Source: Chalara sp. BL73
Lineage: Eukaryota; Ascomycota; Leotiomycetes; Helotiales
Assembly (NCBI GenBank): GCA_918026815.1
Contig: CAKJVC010000017.1
Span: 434,001 to 498,000 of the forward strand
DNA: 64,000 nt
Direction of reading: 5' to 3'
This document shows, one piece after another, positions 56,286-64,000 of the stretch. The notes beneath the pieces are model-generated. The model was not told where the DNA came from, ran no database searches, and was given only the letters and a program-made list of their open reading frames with translations. Numbering within the stretch: position 1 is the first letter of the stretch; every line of letters starts with the position of its first letter. The translations under genes were made by a program, and so were the position numbers.

Positions 56286-57056
56286 ATGAGTGCTGGAGCA
56301 GGGTATTTTTACCAGCCACCAGCTGGCAATGATCGCATAAGTTACCCGATGAATGGACGTGTCTCTGATCCGTACCATTTCCATTTATCGCAGCACATGA
56401 TTCACCCTATGCAACCGCTGTTCTATCAACAAGGCTACAACGGACCTTATGCCTCTTGTGGTGAGTATCATCCGGGAAGCATTTCAACAGAGATGCACTG
56501 TACAGGTCCACCTCCCCTGGTGCTCCGCCAAGCGCAAAATATGTGCATCGACGATACCGCTCCTCAATCTCCTTATTCTGCATCCACTGGAAATCACAGT
56601 TCTATTTTCAGCGACAATCGATTGATTGGCGAAGAGTAAGCAAATTATCATAGGTATATTAGCTCGAGAGTTATAGCAGACCCAACTTGTTTTAGCGGTC
56701 ATAGTGCTATTCTACTCACCAGTGTAGAAGCCTCATTACTCAGTCAACCCATTCTACGAGTTTCCGAACCAGGAATACCTCGTCCTTGGAAATCTTCCGG
56801 CAATCCATCAAAGAATGCAGGTTTTGCATCCAAACATTTGCCTCCCCATTACAACAAACTTTCTCACCTCTATCTCCTGGCCTTGGCTCCTATGTCCGCC
56901 ACAGCGGACATCAAATACATATACGAGATGACACCTACGCAGGGAAATTCGACGCCGCTCATTCTCTTTGTGAAAGGATATACTCACCGTACACGGCCGC
57001 GATACAGCGCCCGAAAGGTACCGACGGACAAATTTCCTTCAGCGCGAATTTCATAG
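56286..57056 (+). CDS. Doubtful small hypothetical protein, 236 aa
   Basis: Exon 1 (56286-56635) encodes a Tyr/Pro/Gln/His-rich sequence (MSAGAGYFYQPPAGNDRI). A 60-bp intron with a GTAAGC donor and TTTTAG acceptor joins to exon 2 (56696-57056), closing in frame at a TAG. However, a different frame over the second exon (56786-57061) also stays open and reads more protein-like (QTFSPLSPGLGSYVRHSGHQ, AAHSLCERIYSPYTAAIQ), ending five bases later. An extra unrecognised intron could switch between them. No domain is visible in either reading. The composition recalls low-complexity regulators, but nothing more can be said. Confidence 0.45.
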
Positions 57057-58261
57057 CGTGACGCGAGAAGCAGGATTCTCTACCACGATGCCAAATCAAA
57101 ATGTGAAGAAATTTTCTCCAATAAAATATGCAGGGCTAGACATCGGCCCAACAAATTGGAATCCCGAGCACGATGGTGTTATAGCTTAACTACCAAAAGC
57201 AGGAGTTATTAAGGCATCAGCGGCTGCTCACATATCGACGATGTAATGGAGACAGCCTTTTAAGGTCGAGATGAGCCTGGCTTGAGGTGGCAGGAATGGT
57301 TTCCCCAAAGGCGAGAAGCTGAGCGAGTTGCTGACAGGAGAGTGGCATTCAATTAAGCCCACGAAAGAGTCTCCGGGAGAGTCAATCAACAAAGCCATAG
57401 AAAAACTAATGGGCGATCGAACCCTATTTGGGGAAGCCTAAGTGCTGAACCTGCAATAAGTCCTCAACCTTCAAAACCTATGTCGAGCGCTGCCCAACTA
57501 TGGAAAAATCGGCGAGGACGCACCAGTGCTTGTTCTGCAGTAGGTAGGCTCTGTCGAGGCATGGAGAGAACGGGGACAGAGACGAGATAGTGCGCTACCC
57601 ACTGTTTGTGTGTCGAACGGCGGCGCTTGGGGTTCCCGTCTAAATGGGAAGGGCTGGGTCATGACGTGGTTTAAGTTGCTGTGGTGGGAGAACTGGGTAG
57701 GGGGACGTTGTGAGGCTATTTCTAGCATAATTCTGGAACCAAATCAGATGTAGAGCAAGATTTGACTTTGCCAGACCTCTTACATGATCACGCCGAAAGC
57801 CTCCGTCCAAATTTCAGTTGAAAACTTCAAAAGAAATCCAATCTTTCAAGTTATTTAGCTCAAAGAGCACCGGTTCATCGCGAAGGTTGCCTCCTTGCCT
57901 TTGAGGACTTGAGGTGGAATGGAATGTCTTCCATATTTGGCCACTTAAGGCATTATGAATAAAAACAAGAGCATGAGCTTTTATGCTCAACCTGCGGAGT
58001 AAGTAACTGAACTTTTAATGCTGTATTTACTTAATTGCATGACCAGAAGCAAACATGGCATACTGTTCCTCTAGACAATGATTGTATTATGAGCAAATCT
58101 GAATGCTGTATGCCAGTTTCTGTATTCTTGCAGACCTAGTGTCTAATGATACTCTAAAAACGCCTCGTTACCCAATGCTATTTCATGTAAAGTATGTACA
58201 CCATACCAATATACATATCCCACCATCAACCTAACCATTTGCGTCCCATCGTTTGAATTCA
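57057..58261. other. Intergenic, nothing recognised
   Basis: No supported coding region; a 76-codon minus frame at 57498-57728 is probably chance. Confidence 0.4.
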
Positions 58262-60025
58262 TCAACCCTCCTTGCCAGCAAGTTCCCAAGCAGCACGGAG
58301 CACAGCTACACCGCCGCCTTGCGTCTCGACTGTTCGGCCTCTGCCGCGATCATTCAGATCTTGAGCCACAGCCTGTTGGCGTGACAATTCATCTGAAAAT
58401 TTGATAGTATGCATCTTGAGTGAGCGTTTCCAACCCGCCGGTACCCCTTGATTCCTATAATCTACAGCATTGGGCGGAATCTCCATATCATTTTCAGGTT
58501 CTCCAGTCTCTTCGCCCGCAACAGCGCTTGACGGCGCACCCCACCACATACCATATCTACCGAATTCATTTCTCGTCTCTACTGCGGCTTCAGCGTTGTG
58601 CCGAATCCACGACTTGTATCTACCACACTTCTTCGAATGCGTCTTCCGATCATCTGCATAGCTTGTCTCGTTGATTGCCCCTTTGCCGATGAAGGGATCC
58701 CCTGGAATGATCGGGTAATAAGGAAGCGCTGTACAGAAGAGCGTCAAATGATGGAAGAATATGCCCTTGAAGGTTTGAGAATCCTGAGAGCAGTATCCAT
58801 CTGCATCACATGCATCTTCTAAAACACCGCCTCTGCCTAGACCATACCATTTCTTTAGTCTCCTCTTGCCAGTGTCATCAATCTCAGAATCGGTACTCAA
58901 ATTCCACCCTGTAGCCGCAATAACATTTTCGACAAGACGATGCCCATCGTCAAGATAGTTTATCACTCCAGTAGCTTCGTAGAGTCCTCGTTGGCCTGTA
59001 AGAAGAACGCCTTGATTGTATGTATATACCATTTCATTCCTCTCGTCGCACTCTAATGGTATTGTCGAGTTTGGCGGAAGGTCGCTGGACCAATTAGAAA
59101 CATGATACCCATCAACATAAAGCCCTTGGGCATCAGTCATGTTTGAGGCAGTGAGCCACTTGTACCCTTCTACAGCAGCTGCGAGATATTTTGGATCGTG
59201 AGGTTGGGCTGGTGGAATGTCACCTGTTCCAGGAGGCGAAACTCCAAATGGTGAGGTGTTGTTGTCGCCAGGAAAGTATAGATACATCGAAATTGAGGCG
59301 GAAATGTATAGCTCATTCGTGATGGCGTTTTTGTAAGGGGTGAGATATGGGCTCCATATCATACCGCCATTGCACAATCTTGTGTCCCATCCCGCGCTTG
59401 CCAAATCCCAAAATATACGTGCTCGATGTGCGAAGGCTGGGATATATTGGTTACCGTGCCAGCTACTTCTGCCAATGGCACCACTGTAATGGAGGGTCGA
59501 GTGTGTATTGATGAACTTTATGCCCTCGAGCCAACCGAGCACCACCCAGAGCATATCATCATACGCTTGCTGTCGTAGCGAGAACGCATCTTGCCCAAAG
59601 TAGCTTCCCACTAGTTGCGCAAAGTACTTGTTGATCATATTCTCATTATCCTTGACGTCGACAAGACTCTCGAAAGACGTGGAGAGCGTGGTCAGAGCAG
59701 ACGCAACATAGGTGCCGATAACTGCAGAGGTCCAATCGATAGAAGTTGGCCATATCCCTTGCCATACCGCATAGTAGTCTCGTTGCAGGACTTCTAGTGC
59801 ATCAAAGAAGGTCTCGAATGAAGTTGTACTGTTCGAGCTCGCCACAGAATTGGCAGAGCCGAGGGGTAATTGCTTGGGCAGATCTAGGCGCTCAGCAGAG
59901 GCAATAGTTATGGCAATGAGAAGGTATATGTACAGTATCGAAAGAGCTGATCGTGATCGTGTATTCGTGGACTTCATGAAGACATACATGATGGGCCTGC
60001 GCACAACTCCAGAGCTGGCAAGCAC
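58262..60025 (-). CDS. GH76 endo-alpha-1,6-mannanase-like protein
   Basis: A single exon of 587 codons. The start is uncertain: Met at 60025, or at MKSTNTRSRS 17 codons later. A hydrophobic segment (LSILYIYLLIAITIASAE) after a basic stretch acts as signal peptide or anchor. The GH76 domain shows SWHGNQYIPAFAHRARIFWD, the paired catalytic aspartates in AYDDMLWVVLGWLEGI, ELYISASISMYLYFPG, YTYNQGVLLTGQRGLYEATG and GIFFHHLTLFCTALP. Family members such as Dfg5/Dcw1 act on wall mannan or GPI glycans and help attach GPI proteins to the wall. Unlike those, this protein has no hydrophobic C-terminal GPI signal; it ends in ELAGKEG. It may be a secreted or type II form. Confidence 0.9.
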   Translation of the reverse strand: MLASSGVVRRPIMYVFMKSTNTRSRSALSILYIYLLIAITIASAERLDLPKQLPLGSANSVASSNSTTSFETFFDALEVLQRDYYAVWQGIWPTSIDWTSAVIGTYVASALTTLSTSFESLVDVKDNENMINKYFAQLVGSYFGQDAFSLRQQAYDDMLWVVLGWLEGIKFINTHSTLHYSGAIGRSSWHGNQYIPAFAHRARIFWDLASAGWDTRLCNGGMIWSPYLTPYKNAITNELYISASISMYLYFPGDNNTSPFGVSPPGTGDIPPAQPHDPKYLAAAVEGYKWLTASNMTDAQGLYVDGYHVSNWSSDLPPNSTIPLECDERNEMVYTYNQGVLLTGQRGLYEATGVINYLDDGHRLVENVIAATGWNLSTDSEIDDTGKRRLKKWYGLGRGGVLEDACDADGYCSQDSQTFKGIFFHHLTLFCTALPYYPIIPGDPFIGKGAINETSYADDRKTHSKKCGRYKSWIRHNAEAAVETRNEFGRYGMWWGAPSSAVAGEETGEPENDMEIPPNAVDYRNQGVPAGWKRSLKMHTIKFSDELSRQQAVAQDLNDRGRGRTVETQGGGVAVLRAAWELAGKEG

Positions 60026-61025
60026 TTTAGAGTTCTAGAGAAAGAAAGCAACGCCGGTCGCACACAATTGATCAAGGAGGAAATAATAACAACATCTATG
60101 CTGTCGAACGAACTTAAGCAACAGAAAGGGACTGGCGGTATAAAGTGGCACCGCTCACGAGGCCATATTGTATGAATGAGAAGACAAAAGAAAAGTCGGG
60201 AAAATGGGGCACGAGGAAGAAACGTTGGTGGGTGGCCATGACCACAAGGTGCGTTTTTCTTGGAAGCTTGGTGGCGGGGGGGGTGATGTGCATTACAGTG
60301 TGAGCCAGGGGTGGAGGGGCCAAGGGTCCTGTACAGTTAGCGTGTATAGTGAGTGTGTGGAAGGTTATAGTACTGTATTTACAGTACTAAAGGGTATCAT
60401 GATGTTAGCCGAGACAGCCTAGAGCCTAGAGTTGATCATGCCGCAGACCTCAACACCAAACAAATGACCTTAGCACTCCCCACCATAAGAACCGAACAGA
60501 AGGCATTCTTATTGTAGAGAAGGAGATCTCCGAGAAACGTACAGGGTCGAAGAGGCACATCTGAAAAGGCTCCTCGGCCATCGGTGGCTGCAGAGCTCGT
60601 CTGATGCGTGGAGTTGCAAATTTGGCGTTGCTCTCCCTTTACATATGGTCTGCTATCTTCAACCTATTCTGTGATCCATATATGACCCTCGGTGCACTTA
60701 CATACTCGATCTTCGAGAAGTCTTCCGACCCGACGGATGGTGACTGGTGACTACTTAAGATCGGATATGGGACAGTGATATCCGAGTTCCGATCTCCCCT
60801 CATAGCCGAATGTGATCCCACTCTTGATCCTGTGCCGCGTTTGAACCACTCGTATGACAACTTGTAACTATGCAAGGGGATATGCTACGAGCTTGTGATT
60901 TGCCATACTATATAATTATGAGCCAAGGAAAGCAAGAGTGGTGGTGTATCTTTTAGATTCGACAGTCACTTGCTTTGGCCGCCCAAGGATTACTTTGTTC
61001 CTCGACGCAAGCTGATAGAGAAACT
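60026..61025. promoter_or_regulatory. Divergent 1-kb upstream region
   Basis: Lies between the GH76 and FAD oxidase starts. It has a short G-run GGGGGGG at about 60275-60281 and a TATA-like ACTATATAATTA at 60908-60919, about 110 bases before the oxidase start. No coding region is supported. Confidence 0.4.
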
Positions 61026-62734
61026 ATGACTGTTATTGACCTCAAAGATGGGCAAGCCGGCTTGCCGGTTGAAAACTCGAGCAAATCATATTGGCATAGT
61101 CAGCCTTCCGAAAAGCTGATCGGACACCGGACCACAGCCGATCTACCATCCTCAGCAGATGTGGTCATCGTGGGAAGTGGCATCAGTGGTGCTATAGCAG
61201 CACATACGCTGAGGGAGAAGAGGTCACATCTAAATATCGTTATGCTTGAGGCTCGTGAAGCATGCTGGGGTGCCACAGGAAGGGTAAGTATATTCTTTCT
61301 TCTAGTTTCTTATTGTGTAGCCATAGTGGTGGTTAGCGGCAATTTCCGGAATCATTTTTCATGTCTCATTCGTTTCAAGTGGAAAACTAGATCAATCAAG
61401 CGCCAGAAATTTTGTTGTAAACCGGATGTTATTCTGTGCCTCGAATCAGCTGTCAGTCTTCTTAGCTAACCCATTTGCAGAATGGTGGGCACTGCCAACC
61501 AGCAATATATGCAGCAGCGAGTCCCGATATATCGTATTTTGAGCTCCAAACATATCTATATCTAAAGGAGCTCGTAGAAACTCATTCCATACCATGTGAT
61601 TGGAAATCGACAACGAGCGTGCATGCCTACTACTCTGCCTCCCTCTTTGCAAATGCACAAGCTACCATCGAGCGTCTCAAGGAATCATACCCAGACCTTG
61701 CAGTCAAGGATGCCGTTATTACGAAAGAGAGTGGCGGTAGGCTTCCATGGGCGACCGCAGACAAGAATGTAACCCTTGAAGATCTGCGTGCTCCCAACGC
61801 GGATGGCGCCATTGTACAGCTCCACGCAGCAAGTCTTTGGCCGTACAAACTTGTTGCTTTTGTACTTGAACGACTTTTGGCGACTTCGGAGGCGACAAAA
61901 GGGGACTTCAACTTGCAAACAACGACACCAGCGGTAAGCCTGCAGAAGCTGGAAGTAGCAGGAAGCACTAACTTAGATGATGGCCAACCGGCGTGGATCG
62001 TACACACTCCTCGTGGCCAAATTGCTGCAAAACATGTTTTGCTCGCCACCAATGCTTACACATCCTACTTGCTCCCGCAGTTCTCAGATCTGATCGTTCC
62101 AATACGAGGCCAAGTCTCCGCGCTCAAACCACCACAGGAGCCACCCCTAGGCGAAGCCCCTCTCGATATCGAGCACACGTATTACATTGTAGGCGAAACT
62201 AGCCACAATCCGCTGCATCGCGACGATTACCTGGTCCAACGACCAGCGCCAGACGCAGAGTTGATTCTAGGCGGGGGCCGTCAGTTTGCCAAAGGACTCG
62301 CTGTCGGAGTGTGGGATGATAGCACAGTCGAGGAGCCAGTTGGCACGTGGCTCAAAGAGAGCTTACCACAAGCTCTGGATCTAAGCTTGCGAAATGAGGG
62401 AGAGAAGGCAAGCAGGCAGACGCTGGACGCTACGTACGAGTGGACGGGTATCATGGGATATTCGCGGGATGCGCACCCGTGGGTTGGCGAAGTGCCTGTT
62501 TCCCTAGGTGGAGGGGACGGTTTGCATATCGCGGCAGGATACACTGGGCATGGGATGCCAAACGCTGCTTTGTGTGGGAAGGCGGCCGCTGATCTAATTT
62601 TGGGAGTCGAAAAGGTTGATATACCCCCTGAATATGTCCTGAGTGAAGAGCGCGTTAAGGCTGCTAGGCTGAGAGATACTGTTGCAGTCGCGGAGGAGAA
62701 AGGGAGTTTAATGTTTACCCTGAACTCATGGTAG
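61026..62734 (+). CDS. FAD-dependent amine/amino-acid oxidase (DAO family)
   Basis: Exons 61026-61283 and 61481-62734 give 503 aa. The N-terminus carries the FAD Rossmann loop VVIVGSGISGAIAAHTLRE and the family's GATGRNGGHC loop, which the 197-bp intron splits between Arg and Asn. The middle holds TPRGQIAAKHVLLATNAYTS, and the C-terminal FAD-contacting part is ATYEWTGIMGYSRDAHPWVG with GLHIAAGYTGHGMPNAALCG. This layout matches fungal FAD-dependent oxidoreductases of the gamma-glutamylputrescine oxidase / sarcosine oxidase type, which oxidise secondary or primary amines and give peroxide. There is no C-terminal peroxisome signal (ends TLNSW) and no signal peptide, so it is probably cytosolic. 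The substrate is unknown. Confidence 0.92.
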
Positions 62735-62810
62735 ATTGCTCAGACCTTTAAAAACTTTTAAGTAACTACGTGACATGAATGAAAGGTACAGACTCTAATG
62801 CCATTATCTG
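62735..62810. terminator. Short convergent 3' region
   Basis: Only 76 bp separate the stop codons of the FAD oxidase and the minus-strand NmrA-like gene, so their 3' UTRs must overlap. Confidence 0.5.
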
Positions 62811-63828
62811 TTAATTACTCAACATCTCTTTTACAGTCTCCTCAACAGGCTTCAACTCCCTTCCCTTACTCGAAAGTAACTCAACCAAAGCATTATCTTG
62901 AATCTTACACTCCTTCAGATTTAAAGCAGGATACGTCAATGACCACCATTCCACAGCCGGTTTCTCCTTACCCCTCGCAACATAATGTTTAATATACTCC
63001 TCTCGTGAAACAATCTTAGTCGTAACCTCCCTTCCCTTAATTTTTGATACTGTCTTTGCAATACCGTCCAAATTTACCGTATTTGGATTTGACAAATAAA
63101 ACGTCTTCCCAGCATACTTTCCCCCTGCCTCAACAATCACAAGTGCCGTCCCGAGACCTAATTCAGCAATGCTCGTCCAACTAATTTCACCATCGCCCGC
63201 CAATAAAATCTCGTCCCTGCCATCGCTCTTTAAATCATAATACCCGAGGTACAGCGGCCAAGACTCGTTGTAGAGCCCTTCCCGGATGATGGTGTATTTG
63301 ATATCCGTGAGGGAACGCAGGAAAGCTTCGGTTCGCAGATGGGCCCGCATCACCCCTGATAAGGAATTTGGCCCAAAAGCGAGAGATGTGTAGTAAATAT
63401 GCGAGACGCCAGCAGAGCGGGCGGCGTTTATGGCGGCGATGTGATGCTTTTCACGTCCTTCGCCGTTAGGAGCATCGTTGAAGTCCATTTCTGCGAGGCG
63501 CGTTAGAGTTTGTGACCTTCAAAGTTCAACTGAAAGGTAGATCCTGAAATAGAAATATTTTATTGTGGGAATATAACTCACGGATTCGAGGGGTAGAGAC
63601 GAGGAAGAGCTTCGAACAGCCCGCAAAGGCTGTGGTCATAGATTCGGGATCATCATAGTTGGACTGCCGGACTTGGGCACCTCTCGACTTCAAATCTTCC
63701 CATCTCGCGTCACTGGGATTGGAAGATGTACATAGAACAAGCTCGCTCGGAGGGAGGAGATTCTCTTTCAGAATGGTGTCAAGGACGGCTCCTCCTATCT
63801 TGCCTGTTGTTCCTGTGAGAGCTAACAT
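62811..63828 (-). CDS. NmrA/NAD(P)H azoreductase-like Rossmann protein
   Basis: Exons on the minus strand are 63582-63828 and 62811-63490, giving 308 aa. The start MLALTGTTGKIGGAVLDTIL has the GxxGxxG loop. SKLFLVSTPRIQMDFNDAPN, AAINAARSAGVSHIYYTSLA, HLRTEAFLRSL and YTIIREGLYNESW follow, then WTSIAELGLGTALVIVEAGG, typical of the NmrA-like/QOR2-type group that reduces or senses NAD(P)H. The 91-bp intron contains an earlier AG, but only the acceptor at 63491-63492 restores the frame (CAA ATG, Gln-Met). The YxxxK triad of true SDRs is replaced by YTSLAF. Function is unknown. It converges on the FAD oxidase gene. Confidence 0.88.
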
Positions 63829-64000
63829 TGTTATCTTCTTGATGAGTCCAAGTTTGATGGGTAAGATGAGAAGAAATATGCATCGTTCATTATGACGGAA
63901 CTAGCTGTTTATATGTCGATGTAATCTCGAGATCGCACCTGCAGATCGCCACTCCCGCCCCCATCTTTCTCAGAGTGGGGGAACTTCAATGTCCAAGTAT
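63829..64000. other. Upstream flank of the NmrA-like gene
   Basis: Presumed promoter; nothing specific recognised before the window ends. Confidence 0.35.

Noticed and set aside
1..64000. CRISPR arrays, tRNA/rRNA genes, biosynthetic gene cluster
   Set aside because: No spaced direct repeats, no tRNA B-box in a cloverleaf context, and no PKS, NRPS or terpene synthase domains were seen; the transporters and oxidoreductases are scattered.

Overview
The window looks like nuclear DNA of a filamentous ascomycete (Pezizomycotina, probably Leotiomycetes-like). Genes are split by 45-100 bp GT...AG introns with CTAAC-like branch sites, proteins match fungal families (PFA4, PEX13, MPP-beta, SDH4, GH76, Asp f 4-like, NmrA-like), and gene-rich DNA alternates with AT-rich, transposon-derived DNA that looks hit by repeat-induced point mutation (RIP). 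The lineage is an inference from the proteins. No CRISPR array, tRNA or rRNA gene was found.

Bases 1-6830 are a transposon graveyard: the 3' end of a Ty1/copia element with a probable LTR, a decayed Tad-type LINE on the minus strand, about 3.9 kb of very AT-rich DNA, and a clean 190-bp solo LTR flanked by a CAAAA target duplication. From 6.8 to 12 kb there is one intact membrane-anchored fungal gene, then a broken short-chain dehydrogenase and a composite relic in which the start of an MFS transporter is followed by the end of a transketolase-like gene.

From 12.7 to 31 kb the DNA is ordinary. SDH4 and the mitochondrial processing peptidase beta subunit share a 286-bp divergent promoter. They are followed by hypothetical proteins, an NADP-dependent medium-chain reductase, a small zinc-ribbon protein, a CinA-like protein and a secreted protein with tandem six-cysteine modules. 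A TA-flanked MITE sits at 18.8-19.3 kb. From 31 to 36.9 kb gene density drops; this stretch holds a dead aminoglycoside-phosphotransferase-like gene and a 432-bp hAT-type MITE with an 8-bp target duplication.

From 36.9 to 64 kb the genes are the palmitoyltransferase PFA4, a 14-TM-type MFS transporter, an Asp f 4-like secreted protein, a five-exon membrane protein with a large glycosylated domain, two NmrA-like proteins, PEX13, a doubtful small gene, a GH76 mannanase-like protein and a FAD-dependent amine/amino-acid oxidase. Several spacers of 1.2-3.9 kb hold nothing recognisable. I see no metabolic cluster or defence system. The most unusual items are the newly delimited mobile elements, the composition of the AT block, the modular cysteine-rich protein, and several pseudogenes whose stops fit C-to-T change.
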